Positions 52,109 through 61,072 of a stretch of DNA of 64,000 nt are shown here, piece after piece. The notes below the pieces were generated by a model. It searched no databases. It had not been told where the DNA came from and saw only the letters and a list, made by a program, of their open reading frames with translations. Positions within the stretch are counted from its first letter, which is position 1; each line of letters begins with the position of its first letter. The DNA comes from Hymenobacter negativus (GTDB taxonomy: Bacteria; Bacteroidota; Bacteroidia; Cytophagales; Hymenobacteraceae), in NCBI RefSeq assembly GCF_017571495.1, contig NZ_JAGETZ010000001.1, positions 897,035 through 961,034 of the forward strand. Direction: 5' to 3'. The position numbers were made by a program, and so were the translations under genes.

Positions 52109-53191
52109 ATGTATAAAGTTTTGCTTCACTGCTGGCTGGTAGGGCTACTGATGGGCGGCTGCCGGGCCGCCAAAACGCAGGGGCACTGGCGGCCCGGCAA
52201 CCACCCGCCCGGCCTGAACGGGCCGGTAACGGCCGTGCTGGTGCAGGCCAACGGCGACATAGTGGCGGGTGGCACCTTCACCGATGCGGGCGGCCACTCT
52301 ACCGCCGACTACGTGGCCCGCTGGGACGGCCACCATTGGCAACCGCTGGGCGAGGGACCGGGGCCACTCACTCAGCTCACGGCGCTACACTCGCTGCCCA
52401 ACGGCCAACTGCTGGTGGCGGGCATAAGGCCGGACGCCAACCAAATGGGCAGCGTGGTAACGCACTGGGATGGCCGCCGCTGGCAGCCGCTGGGCACTGG
52501 CTTGCCGGCAACTGTTCGCGCGCTGGCTGCACTCCCCAGCGGCGATATCTGGGCTGGGGGCGACTTCGGCCTGCGCCGCTGGGATGGCCACCGCTGGCAG
52601 GCCCTGGCGCTGCCCATACCAGCCGATTCGGCTTCCCAGTTCATCGCCCCCTCCATCACGGCATTGGTTGTAACGCCCGATGGCGGTGTACTGGCCGGAG
52701 GCCGCTTTGCCTGCTGCAAACCTTACTACGACGTGGCCGTGGCCCATTGGGACGGGCGGCGCTGGCACCTGCTGCGCGGGGGCGTCAATTCATTTGTCAG
52801 CTGCCTGGCCTTGGGCCATAGCGGCGAGATACTAGTGGGGACGGGGGCTAGTGATAATAGCTCCTCGTGGGGCAACGTGTGGCGGGCCGACACCACCAAC
52901 ATTTTCAGCCAGCCGCCCCTGCCCGCTCGGTTCAATGACTATGTGTACGCGGTGGTGATGGCCGCCAACGGCGACATTATTGCTGGCGGCTCTTTCACTA
53001 GCCTCAATGGTGCCCCCGCCAGCTACCTGGCCCACTGGCACAGCGGCAGCTGGCAGGCCCTGTCCGGCCAGGGTGGACCGGTGCAGGCGCTGGCCGCAGC
53101 CCCCAATGGCGATATTGTCGTGGTCGGCAGCTCTTCAACCAGCAACGACGGGCTGGCCATGTGGCATATCAACATCCTCCGTGACCGGTAG
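52109..53191 (+). CDS. propeller-repeat lipoprotein
   Basis: 360 aa. The start at MYKVLLHCWLVGLLMGGC gives a signal peptide with lipobox LMGGC (Cys18); the frame upstream is long but overlaps the GT9 gene. Repeats of ~45-50 residues: VARWDGHHWQPLGEG, VTHWDGRRWQPLGTG, LAHWHSGSWQALSGQ with NGDIVAGG.F, eight or so in all. These match the giant gene's repeats but no IPT or T9SS domain follows; it ends WHINILRDR. Likely anchored in the outer membrane. Precedes a longer paralogue by 55 bases. Confidence 0.78.
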   Translation: MYKVLLHCWLVGLLMGGCRAAKTQGHWRPGNHPPGLNGPVTAVLVQANGDIVAGGTFTDAGGHSTADYVARWDGHHWQPLGEGPGPLTQLTALHSLPNGQLLVAGIRPDANQMGSVVTHWDGRRWQPLGTGLPATVRALAALPSGDIWAGGDFGLRRWDGHRWQALALPIPADSASQFIAPSITALVVTPDGGVLAGGRFACCKPYYDVAVAHWDGRRWHLLRGGVNSFVSCLALGHSGEILVGTGASDNSSSWGNVWRADTTNIFSQPPLPARFNDYVYAVVMAANGDIIAGGSFTSLNGAPASYLAHWHSGSWQALSGQGGPVQALAAAPNGDIVVVGSSSTSNDGLAMWHINILRDR

Positions 53192-53246
53192 GCCTCACAC
53201 GTTTCATTACAGCTACTTGCTGCCAGCTTCTTTGTTCTGACTGACT

Positions 53247-55388
53247 ATGCGCGCTACTTTTTCCTTGCGTTTGTGCGCCCCTGCAGGGTGGCTACTACTG
53301 CTGCTGTGTAGCCTCACTACTCCCGCCGCCCTAGCCCAGCCGGGTTGGCTCCCCGGCTTCCACCAACCGGGCCTGACCGGAGGGGTACGCGCCGTGCTGC
53401 TCCAACCCAATGGCGAGCTGATTGTGGGCGGGAATTTCACCAACGTGGGCGGCCACCCCAATGCCGACTTTGTAGTTCGGTGGGACGGCCACCATTGGCA
53501 GCCCTTGGGTGAAGGGCCCGGCTCTTTCACCGAAATCACGGCCTTGTGCGCCCTGCCGGCCGGCGGACTGGTGGCGGCGGGCACCGTGGCCGACAGCGCA
53601 AACGGCCCGCGTAGCGTCGTTACCCGCTGGGATGGCCACCACTGGCAGCCCGTGGGCAGCTGGCCCAGCAGCCATATAAACACCCTGGCCATTGCGCCCA
53701 ATGGGGATGTGCTGGCCGGATTCTTATACGGGTCTGGCCACCCATCCGAAGTACTGAGCTGGGATGGCCGCCGCTGGCAGCCGCTGGCTCCCAATCCGGC
53801 CCCGGCTAATGCCCGCCCCGAACGCCGCGTCAGCATCTGGAAACTGGTCGTCGCCGCCACCGGCGACCTGGTGGCCTACGGGTATTTTCCGTATGAGACG
53901 TACGAAATCCGAACGGTGGCCCATTGGACCGGCTCGGGCTGGCAGCCCCTCGGCCCGGCCGACGTGCACCGCAGCGCCGTGGCGCTGGAGCTGACCCCGC
54001 GCGGCGAGGTGCTGGCAGGCGGCCTGTTATTTGATGCGCACGGCAACAGCTCCAACTACGTAGCCCGCTGGGATGGCCGTGCCTGGCAGGACCTGGGCCC
54101 CGGCCTGAAGGGCCGGGTCGAAACACTGACAGTAACCCCATCAGGCGAGGTAAGGGCCACCACCGTAACGCAAAATGGTGGCTTCGACACCCGCCGCGAT
54201 ATTGTGGAGCAGTGGAATGGTACCGCGTGGCAAGTCATGGATTGGCAAGCTTACCAAGCTGCTACCCCCAGCTTGAGCAATAGTAAATATTGGGGGGCTG
54301 CTACGGCCCCCGGTTGGCCAAGCGGCAGCCTGCCCGCAGGGTTTGCGGCCACAACTACTTATGTGGGTGGGGGCGTAACGGCACTGGCGGCAGCTCGCAA
54401 CGGCGACGTGCTGCTGGCGGGAAATTTTTTCGACGCCGATGCCATCGGCTCCACCTCTTACCAGGCGCAAACCCGGATATACCGCTGGAATGGACAGTAC
54501 CGCCGCTGCCTCGGGCCGGGTTTCGCGGGCCGCGTAACCGCGCTGGCCGTAGCCCCCAACGGCGACGTGCTGGCCGCTGGCTCATTCGCCATCGCCAACG
54601 GGGCCGATAGTATCCGCGACATTGCCCGCTGGAATGGCCACCGGTGGCAGCCCCTCGGCCCCGGGCTGCCCGCCGTTCCGCGCGCGATGGTGGTGGCTCC
54701 CAACGGGGAGGTGCTGGCCGGGGGCAGCTTCGGCATCAGGCGCTGGGATGGCCAGCGCTGGCAGCCGCTGCCGTTGCCGACCCCATTTCCAGCCGCCGGC
54801 GCAGAAGACCTTTCCGACCCTTCCTACCTCGGGGCACTGGCCGTGCCCCCCAATGGCGACGTGGTGGCAGCCGGGCACTTTGTCGGCGCTGCTCCTCGTG
54901 AGCACGCCGCGGTGATGCGCTGGGATGGCCGCCGCTGGCACCTGTTGGTAGGCAACCACGCCGAACCGTTTATCCATTGTCTGGCCGTGGCGGCTAACGG
55001 CAAATCGGTAGTGGGCACTGGTGCTACCAGCCATGTACACGAATACCAATCCCAGAATGGCACCCTGGTGCATTTCGACCCTGCCTCCGGCGATGGTTGG
55101 GGCTATTCGCCTACCTCTTTCGATGGCTACGTGAATGCGGTAGCCATTGCGGCCAATGGCGACGTCATTGCGGGAGGCAGCTTCAGCCATGCCGCTGGCC
55201 AGCCGGCCCGCAACCTGACCCGCTGGCACGCCGGAGCCTGGCAGCCTTTGGATGGGGCCGGCCTCAACGGCCCGGTTCACGCGCTGGTAGTGGCCTCCAA
55301 TGGCGACATTGTGGTGGGCGGCGAGTTTACTGCCACCGGCGACGGCACGCAGTCGCTGGGCTGCTGGGGAATTTACCGCGACCGGTAG
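53247..55388 (+). CDS. secreted propeller-repeat protein without sorting domain
   Basis: 713 aa. Signal peptide 1-31 (GWLLLLLCSLTTPAALAQ). Around fifteen WDGHHWQPLG / NGDVLAGG repeats (FTNVGGHPNADFVVRWDGHH, IARWNGHRWQPLGPG), ending CWGIYRDR. That ending resembles the end of the preceding lipoprotein, so the two are tandem duplicates of different length. With no T9SS tail and no lipobox it would be released to the periplasm or exported by another route; the missing tail may reflect loss. Function unknown. Confidence 0.77.
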   Translation: MRATFSLRLCAPAGWLLLLLCSLTTPAALAQPGWLPGFHQPGLTGGVRAVLLQPNGELIVGGNFTNVGGHPNADFVVRWDGHHWQPLGEGPGSFTEITALCALPAGGLVAAGTVADSANGPRSVVTRWDGHHWQPVGSWPSSHINTLAIAPNGDVLAGFLYGSGHPSEVLSWDGRRWQPLAPNPAPANARPERRVSIWKLVVAATGDLVAYGYFPYETYEIRTVAHWTGSGWQPLGPADVHRSAVALELTPRGEVLAGGLLFDAHGNSSNYVARWDGRAWQDLGPGLKGRVETLTVTPSGEVRATTVTQNGGFDTRRDIVEQWNGTAWQVMDWQAYQAATPSLSNSKYWGAATAPGWPSGSLPAGFAATTTYVGGGVTALAAARNGDVLLAGNFFDADAIGSTSYQAQTRIYRWNGQYRRCLGPGFAGRVTALAVAPNGDVLAAGSFAIANGADSIRDIARWNGHRWQPLGPGLPAVPRAMVVAPNGEVLAGGSFGIRRWDGQRWQPLPLPTPFPAAGAEDLSDPSYLGALAVPPNGDVVAAGHFVGAAPREHAAVMRWDGRRWHLLVGNHAEPFIHCLAVAANGKSVVGTGATSHVHEYQSQNGTLVHFDPASGDGWGYSPTSFDGYVNAVAIAANGDVIAGGSFSHAAGQPARNLTRWHAGAWQPLDGAGLNGPVHALVVASNGDIVVGGEFTATGDGTQSLGCWGIYRDR

Positions 55389-55414
55389 GTTACTGCGCGT
55401 TTTATCTAATCCGC

Positions 55415-55827
55415 CTACTTCTTGCGCGATGCGCTGCGCACCGCCTGTAGATTGGCTACATAACCGGCCGGCGGTGTGGCAGCAATTAGCCCAGCCAGGG
55501 CCTCCGAGGGCAACTCTTCTACCTGTTTGAAACCGACGCAGCCTTTGCCCATTTTCAGCTTGGGGCTGCCGCTGCCAATTGTTCCTGGAGGGCGGGCATC
55601 AGGTATATGGGCACTACATACAGACTCAGGTGGCCTTTCTGGTTGGCCAGCCCGATGTACATGTCTTTTCCCGCCCGAAACTCCAGGGATTTCGGGCCAA
55701 TGTGTTTGGTATATACCGTCGGCATAGCTTGGCGCACCAACTGCCACACCTGCGCGGCGGGCTACTGCCGCTCAGCAGGCAGGGCTGCAATGAATTCGTC
55801 AAGCGTCAGAGCTTTATCAGTGGACAT
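55415..55827 (-). pseudogene. DUF1801 family protein, broken by a nonsense codon and a frameshift
   Basis: Reads MSTDKALTLDEFIAALPAER, then an in-frame TAG (55762-55764), then VWQLVRQAMPTVYTKHIG and SLEFRAGKDMYIGLANQKGH followed by SLYVV. Near 55555-55570 the frame shifts by one base into KLKMGKGCVGFKQVEELP. Joined, the pieces give a ~136-residue DUF1801/YdhG-like protein (small alpha/beta proteins of unknown function). Two independent lesions argue for decay rather than sequencing error. The 482-base gap between the propeller gene and the DoxX-like gene holds nothing else. Confidence 0.78.
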
Positions 55828-55870
55828 CCGTTAGGGTATTGAGTGATGATTTAAAGGTATAAACCCGCCG

Positions 55871-57049
55871 CTATTCCCCGCTCTCGGCCGACCATCGCCC
55901 TGGCCGCAGCAGTGGCAGCTCACGCCCCGGCAGCGGCCGGGCAAGCCATTGCACCGAGTCGGGGCCGCTGAGGGTGCCGCGCAGGTGCAGCCCGGCACTG
56001 TCGAGGTGGTAGCGTAGCTCGCCGGGCCGGCCGGCTTCGTCACACAGCAGCAGACGACCGGGAGCGTAGCGTAAGGTATAGCTGCGAAAGTTGTCGGAAG
56101 CGCTTTGAGTGATGAAGTAGCCCTGCCGGTGCACAAACACCCGCCGCGGCAGTGGGCCGGCCGGTGGGGCTGCCGGGACGTCAGGCTGCACGGCATAGGC
56201 CCCATGCAGGAGCGGGCGTGGAACCGCATCATCGTCGAACGCACCGCGACCGATGAGTGGTCCGGCGGTTTCCAGCAGTAGTATTCCCAGCAGCAGGCCG
56301 CGCAAGGCCCCCACTCCTCGCCCCTGCCAGCCCGCTGGGCGTAGCGGCCGGGTCGGCGGCACCCAACGCCCCGCCACCAGCCCTGCCCACAGCGTGCGCA
56401 GTCCCGGCCCCGCCACTACACCCGCCAGCAGCAGCAGAAACCCCGACCACAGCTTCACCGAAATATCAAACCCGATATTCAGCGCCAGCACATTGGCCAG
56501 CACTGCCAGCGCCAGCAGCCCGCCCAGCAGCCGGGTGCGCCCCCACAGCAGTAGTAGCCCCGGCAACACCTCCAGCAACCCCGCAAACACGCTGTATGCG
56601 TGAGAGGTCCCCATCACGCTCCAATAAGCTAGGTCCGGCGAAAGCTGCCCGAGCGGCGTATAGAGCGTATTTGGCTCAGGCAGGTAGAATTGACTTTTGA
56701 AGACCTTATCGAATCCGTAAAGCAGCAGGTGCAGCGCCAGCCACCACGCCGCGCCGGTGTGCAGCCCATACCTCAGCCGCGCCTCACCGACCGGGGTGCG
56801 GGGCCCGAGCCACAACCACAGTGCCGCCGCTACAGCCGTACCCACCGCCAGCAAGCCCGCATACAGCCACAGCCCCGCCGAATCAGAAAACAGCGCCGCC
56901 CGCGGCCCGGTCAGGGCCGTCAGCCCAGTTTCCAATACCGGGCGCAGCCACACGCCCACATTGGGCAGCACTTGGTAGCGAAACGGCACCGTTAGTGCAA
57001 ACAGCCCGGCAAACAGCAGCAGCCAGCGGCGGGCAAAAGCTCCTGGCAT
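55871..57049 (-). CDS. polytopic membrane protein, DoxX-like
   Basis: 392 aa, about nine hydrophobic helices in residues 1-280, then a ~110-residue soluble tail (RRVFVHRQGYFITQSASDNF...RYHLDSAGLHLRGTL). The segment YGFDKVFKSQFYLPEPNTLY and VMGTSHAYSVFAGLLEVLPG resemble Bacteroidota DoxX-like proteins; redox or quinone-related roles are assumed for the family. It starts 3 bases after the stop of the tail-anchored protein gene, so it is the third gene of a tight operon. Confidence 0.7.
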   Translation of the reverse strand: MPGAFARRWLLLFAGLFALTVPFRYQVLPNVGVWLRPVLETGLTALTGPRAALFSDSAGLWLYAGLLAVGTAVAAALWLWLGPRTPVGEARLRYGLHTGAAWWLALHLLLYGFDKVFKSQFYLPEPNTLYTPLGQLSPDLAYWSVMGTSHAYSVFAGLLEVLPGLLLLWGRTRLLGGLLALAVLANVLALNIGFDISVKLWSGFLLLLAGVVAGPGLRTLWAGLVAGRWVPPTRPLRPAGWQGRGVGALRGLLLGILLLETAGPLIGRGAFDDDAVPRPLLHGAYAVQPDVPAAPPAGPLPRRVFVHRQGYFITQSASDNFRSYTLRYAPGRLLLCDEAGRPGELRYHLDSAGLHLRGTLSGPDSVQWLARPLPGRELPLLRPGRWSAESGE

Positions 57050-57052
57050 CGG

Positions 57053-57625
57053 CTAGACAGCTTGGGGTTGGGCTGGGCGACGCTCACCCAGCAACCAGCC
57101 TGCCCCCGTCAATACCAGAATAGCCGCCACGGCTAGTGCGACGCCAGGGTGTTGGGGCGGGGCCGGGGTGGCAGGCAGGAACGCAGATTTTTTGCGCTTG
57201 GTTTTCTGCTTTTTCGGTGCGGGTATCTCCGAGCCAGGCTTGGTCGCAGCCGTCACCGTGTCGTGCTTGATGACCTTGACTTGCGGTCGGTATTTCTGCT
57301 GGCCGGCAATGTAGTCCTTCACCGATTTCCCATAGGCGGGGTTTCGCCTGGGATAAGCAAACTGCACGATGTTGGTCTTTTCAGCCGATGAATGGTAACC
57401 CATCCATTTCCCGTATTCGCGCGCTGTGCTGTCCGATAAAATTTCAATGCTATCGGCCACAAAATGGCTGGGCGGTGTGCCAAAATTATCCACCGCCGCA
57501 TCCAGCGTCGCCGCACTGCCACTGTGACTGAAGTGGGCAATGCGCGCCGTTTGGGCAGCCACTGGCCGCATCGCGCCCGCTACCAGTAGGACAACGGGAA
57601 AGAGCAGGAAAAACAGCCTTTTCAT
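57053..57625 (-). CDS. small exported tail-anchored protein, paralogue 1
   Basis: 190 aa. The start at MKRLFFLLFPVVLLVAGA gives a signal peptide (ends VAAQ). Conserved with the next gene: QTARIAHFSHSGSAATLDA, DNFG, ADSIEILSDSTAREYGKWMG, then a Lys-rich stretch KKQKTKRKKSAF, PPQHPG, one C-terminal transmembrane helix (ALAVAAILVLTGAGWLLGE) and RR. The end (short motif, helix, arginines) looks like a sorting or anchoring signal. No domain recognised. Middle gene of a three-gene operon. Confidence 0.68.
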   Translation of the reverse strand: MKRLFFLLFPVVLLVAGAMRPVAAQTARIAHFSHSGSAATLDAAVDNFGTPPSHFVADSIEILSDSTAREYGKWMGYHSSAEKTNIVQFAYPRRNPAYGKSVKDYIAGQQKYRPQVKVIKHDTVTAATKPGSEIPAPKKQKTKRKKSAFLPATPAPPQHPGVALAVAAILVLTGAGWLLGERRPAQPQAV

Positions 57626-57654
57626 TGTGCGATAATTATTCAATTAAAATCAAC

Positions 57655-58221
57655 TCAGCGCACCGCCATCGGTGCTCCTCCTCGTCGCTCACCCAGTAGC
57701 CAACCCGCCCCCGTTAATACCAGAATAGCTGCCACGGCCAGCATCACGCCGGGGTGTTGGGGTGGGACTGGCGTAACGGGAATAAAGGCAGATTTTTTGC
57801 GCTTGGTCTTCTGCTTTTTCAGGACTGGCGTAGGTTTCTGGGTGGGTAGTAGCGTATCGTAGCCAACAACCTTTAGTTGCGGCCGGGCGCTCCTTACGTC
57901 TTCAATATAACTTTTGGCTGATACTCGATTATCACCCCAGAGCCGGCTGTTAAACTGATGGATGGAGGTCTTATCGGTGGGCACATTTCGATGGCCCTGC
58001 CAACTACCGTATTCTAAGGTTGTCGTATCCGACAGAAATTTGATGCTGTCCACCACAAAATATGGTGCCACCTCCCCAAAATTATCCGCCAATACATTCA
58101 GCGTCGCCATACTACCGCTGTGGCTGAAGTGCGCAATGCGCGCCGTTTGGGCGAGCGCCGGCCGCGCCAGCCCGGCAATAAGCCCCCAAAAAACAGTTAG
58201 GGTGAAGAGCGTATTTCGCAT
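57655..58221 (-). CDS. small exported tail-anchored protein, paralogue 2
   Basis: 188 aa. The start is chosen at MRNTLFTLTVFWGLIAG, giving a signal peptide ending PALAQ; two upstream in-frame ATGs add only low-quality sequence. Shares with paralogue 1 the QTARIAHFSHSGS block, DNFG, VDSIKFLSDTTTLEYGSWQG, KKQKTKRKKSAF, PPQHPG and the C-terminal helix plus GWLLGERR. The central part (NSRLWGDNRVSAKSYIEDVR) is more diverged. A tandem duplication 29 bases apart; first gene of the operon. Function unknown. Confidence 0.68.
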   Translation of the reverse strand: MRNTLFTLTVFWGLIAGLARPALAQTARIAHFSHSGSMATLNVLADNFGEVAPYFVVDSIKFLSDTTTLEYGSWQGHRNVPTDKTSIHQFNSRLWGDNRVSAKSYIEDVRSARPQLKVVGYDTLLPTQKPTPVLKKQKTKRKKSAFIPVTPVPPQHPGVMLAVAAILVLTGAGWLLGERRGGAPMAVR

Positions 58222-58304
58222 GAGTAAGGTTAAGAATCCCATGCTAATATAACCCGGCATTCCCGGTGTCGCTATCCTTCCGGAAGTCAGGAGCAAGGCG
58301 AATG

Positions 58305-59435
58305 TCAGGTGCCCGCCACTTCCTTCAGCGCCGCCACCATTACCGGCCACGAAAACTGCTTTTTCTGCTCACGCACGCCTGCCGCGAAGGTTCCTTCCCG
58401 CTGCCCGGCGTAAAAATCCACAATGGCGTCAGCAATGGCGGCCGACGTGGGCGGAACCACGTAGCCTACCACACCATTGGGAATCAATTCGGCTAGCCCG
58501 CCTACATCGGTCACCAGCATGGGCCGCTCGAAGTGGTAGGCAATCTGCGACACGCCGCTTTGCGTGGCGTTTTTGTAAGGCTGCATAATCAAATCAGCGG
58601 CGCAAAAATAATCTACTACCTGCTCATTCGGAATGAAATCCGTCGCCCGCACAATTCGACTCTCCAGTTGCAGCCGCTTAATTAATTCCTCGTACGGCGC
58701 CGCATCCTCGTAAAACTCGCCCGCGATAATTAATTTAACAGGCAGCGCGGCCACTCTCTCATCTGCGAATGCCTCCAACAAAATATCCAGCCCCTTATAG
58801 GCCCGGATAAACCCAAAAAACAGCAGATAACCGGCAGTATCGGTTAGCTTCAGCGCCGCTAACGCAGCTGCTTTGGTTTTGGTTGGGCCGAAATTATCAT
58901 ACAGCGGGTGCGGCCGGTACAGCGCCGGCTGACGGCTAAACCCCAAGTCCCGCAAATCCTGCAACACACTACGGCTCATAGTCACAAATCCATCGCAGGC
59001 GCTCAGGAAATAGCGCGTCAGCGGCCCATCGCCCGGCCGCTTCTCGTGTGGAATCACGTTGTCCGTAATCGCCACTACCCGCGTGTGCCCGTTGCCGCGC
59101 ACCAGCCGCGCCACCGTGCCCAGCGCCGGCCCCATAAACGGCAGCCAGAACCGAAACACCACTAAATCGGGCCGCTCCGCTCGCAGCTTGCGCCCCACCT
59201 TCAGCCACGAAAGTGGATTCACCGAATTCAGGCTCACCTCGATAGCCAAGTCCGTTGGTCCTGGCTCGGTGCTGAACTGCGTTTGGCCCGGAAATAGAAA
59301 GTTTGGGTATTGTAGCGAGAATGTGACAATACGCGCCTCGTCCCCCGCCTCCTTAAAAGCCCGCGCCAGCCGCTCGTTATACGTCGCCAATCCACCGCGC
59401 AACGGGTAAGCCGGCCCAATAATTACAACCTTCAT
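58305..59435 (-). CDS. glycosyltransferase family 4
   Basis: 376 aa. The start at MKVVIIGPAYPLRGG is the usual GT4 beginning (three residues shorter than the open frame). GT-B fold: N-terminal GGLATYNERLA, C-terminal LLFFGFIRAYKGLDILLEAF, LIIAGEFYEDAAPYEEL, and the E-x7-E-like PYKNATQSGVSQIAYHFERP followed by VTDVGGLAELI. A retaining transferase, probably in polysaccharide or O-antigen assembly. A palindromic repeat separates it from the GT2 gene upstream on the same strand, so cotranscription is uncertain. Confidence 0.9.
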   Translation of the reverse strand: MKVVIIGPAYPLRGGLATYNERLARAFKEAGDEARIVTFSLQYPNFLFPGQTQFSTEPGPTDLAIEVSLNSVNPLSWLKVGRKLRAERPDLVVFRFWLPFMGPALGTVARLVRGNGHTRVVAITDNVIPHEKRPGDGPLTRYFLSACDGFVTMSRSVLQDLRDLGFSRQPALYRPHPLYDNFGPTKTKAAALAALKLTDTAGYLLFFGFIRAYKGLDILLEAFADERVAALPVKLIIAGEFYEDAAPYEELIKRLQLESRIVRATDFIPNEQVVDYFCAADLIMQPYKNATQSGVSQIAYHFERPMLVTDVGGLAELIPNGVVGYVVPPTSAAIADAIVDFYAGQREGTFAAGVREQKKQFSWPVMVAALKEVAGT

Positions 59436-59444
59436 AGACAACAT

Positions 59445-59533
59445 CTGTCATCCTGAGCGCAGCGAAGGACCTTCTCATGTTGGAACAATTCGTTCCTATT
59501 TGACAAGGTCATCCGCGCTGCTCAGGATGACAG
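59445..59533. repeat. intergenic palindromic repeat, family A copy 3
   Basis: 14-bp perfect arms CTGTCATCCTGAGC / GCTCAGGATGACAG with further pairing AGGACCTT / AAGGTC toward the centre. Same core as 35015-35126. It occupies nearly all of the space between the GT4 start (59435) and the GT2 stop (59548). Confidence 0.8.
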
Positions 59534-59547
59534 CAAGTTTTAACACT

Positions 59548-60525
59548 TTAATTAATCGTTTCCCGCACCAAGTAATCATTGCGTTTTGGCCCATTCAGCT
59601 GTACCATTTCGCCCAGGAAACCAGCAACAAACAGTATCACGCCCACAATTACCGCGGTTAAAGCCAGGAAAAACAACGGCTGTGCCGTCACCTGCCGAGC
59701 TTTCAGATTGTGCAGCGACAGCCATACTTTTTCCCCAGTCAGCCACAGTGTAATCAGCAGTCCCAGCAGAAACGAAAGCGTGCCCAGCGTGCCAAAAAAG
59801 TGCATCGGCGCCCGCCGGAACCGACCCACAAACGTGATGCTCATCAAATCCAGAAACCCGAAGACAAACCGCTCCAGGCCGAATTTAGTCACGCCGTACT
59901 TGCGCTCCTGGTGCTGCACCACTTTCTCCCCAATCTTGCGGAATCCGTTCCATTTCGCAATCACCGGGATGTAGCGGTGCATCTCGCCATATACTTCAAT
60001 GCTCTTCACCACGCGCGCGTCGTACGACTTCAGCCCGCAGTTGAAATCGTGCAGCTGAATGCCCGACATCCACCGCGTCGCGCCATTAAACAGCTTGGTC
60101 GGAATCGTCTTCGACAACGGGTCGTAGCGCTTCTGCTTCCAGCCGCTCACGAGGTCGTATTTATCCTCCACAATCATGCGGTACAACTCCGGTAGTTCTT
60201 CCGGCGAGTCCTGCAAGTCGGCATCCATAGTGCACACCACACGCCCCCGTGTGGCCTCAAAGCCCACATTCAGCGCCGCCGATTTCCCGTAGTTGCGGTT
60301 AAACCGAATGCCGCGCAACGTGGCGTCGTCCACCGCCAAGGCTTCAATTACAGCCCACGAATCATCCGTTGAGCCATCGTCAATCAGAATTACCTCGTAG
60401 GTCAACCCACGCGCTTCCAGTACCCGCGCAATCCAGCGCGTGAGTTCCGGCAACGACTCTGCTTCGTTCAGCAGTGGAATTACGATGGAAATTTCCACCG
60501 GAAAAGTTGCAGATGATTTATTCAA
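59548..60525 (-). CDS. membrane-bound glycosyltransferase family 2 (polyprenyl-phosphate sugar transferase-like)
   Basis: 325 aa. GT-A domain at ~10-230: VIPLLNEAESLPEL, LIDDGSTDDSW, MDADLQDSPEELP (DxD) and HDFNCGLKSYDARVV; two C-terminal transmembrane helices (~240-265, ~278-305). This is the layout of ArnC/GtrB-type enzymes that load a sugar onto undecaprenyl phosphate for transfer across the membrane. Donor sugar unknown. Its start overlaps the stop of the DUF4199 gene by 8 bases, so the two are translationally coupled. Confidence 0.9.
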   Translation of the reverse strand: MNKSSATFPVEISIVIPLLNEAESLPELTRWIARVLEARGLTYEVILIDDGSTDDSWAVIEALAVDDATLRGIRFNRNYGKSAALNVGFEATRGRVVCTMDADLQDSPEELPELYRMIVEDKYDLVSGWKQKRYDPLSKTIPTKLFNGATRWMSGIQLHDFNCGLKSYDARVVKSIEVYGEMHRYIPVIAKWNGFRKIGEKVVQHQERKYGVTKFGLERFVFGFLDLMSITFVGRFRRAPMHFFGTLGTLSFLLGLLITLWLTGEKVWLSLHNLKARQVTAQPLFFLALTAVIVGVILFVAGFLGEMVQLNGPKRNDYLVRETIN

Positions 60526-61042
60526 ACTCAGGTTTGGAATTTTTAGTAATTGCCGAAACCACTAGCGCAATCAGGAAACCGAACAACAGTGAGCCAAGAA
60601 TGCCGAATAATAACATCCAGCCACCGGAGCTGAATTTTTGCGCCATGCTCATGGCTTGGTCAATCTGTTCGTCGGTCATGTTGCCCTTGGCTTCCATCTT
60701 AGCCCGGGTAGTTTCCATAACGCGGCTCATGTAGCCTTCGTCAACAAAAGACATGTAAACGTAGCTGAATGCCGTCGATAAAGCCCCGGAAATTACGCTC
60801 ATCAAAGCGCCTATTCCCAGCCCTTCAGAATAATCCATAAACCCGCCATTCACCTGTTTGTAAGCATTATGCGCCAGCACCATCCCGCCGATTAACACTG
60901 CCAGGCCCAGCCACCTGACGGGCGACTGGTCGGTTTGGGTAACGAACAGTACGAAGGAGAATATAATACTTACTAAGCCAACCAGTAAGCCGTAGCGCAG
61001 ACCTATTGCTGTAGTGGTTACCGGAGTAGTGTTTGTTTCCAT
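60518..61042 (-). CDS. DUF4199 domain membrane protein
   Basis: 174 aa with about four hydrophobic helices: LRYGLLVGLVSIIFSFVLF, VRWLGLAVLIGGMVLAH, GLGIGALMSVISGALSTAF and LLFGILGSLLFGFLIALVVS. The MDYSEGLGIGALMSV segment is the DUF4199 hallmark, a Bacteroidota-specific family of unknown function. It precedes and overlaps the GT2 gene, so it may be an accessory of that glycosyltransferase. A near-consensus -7 element TACCTTTC lies ~16 bases upstream. Confidence 0.85.
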   Translation of the reverse strand: METNTTPVTTTAIGLRYGLLVGLVSIIFSFVLFVTQTDQSPVRWLGLAVLIGGMVLAHNAYKQVNGGFMDYSEGLGIGALMSVISGALSTAFSYVYMSFVDEGYMSRVMETTRAKMEAKGNMTDEQIDQAMSMAQKFSSGGWMLLFGILGSLLFGFLIALVVSAITKNSKPEFE

Positions 61043-61072
61043 GAGTTTGCGAAAAGTGAAAGGTAAATCGAA

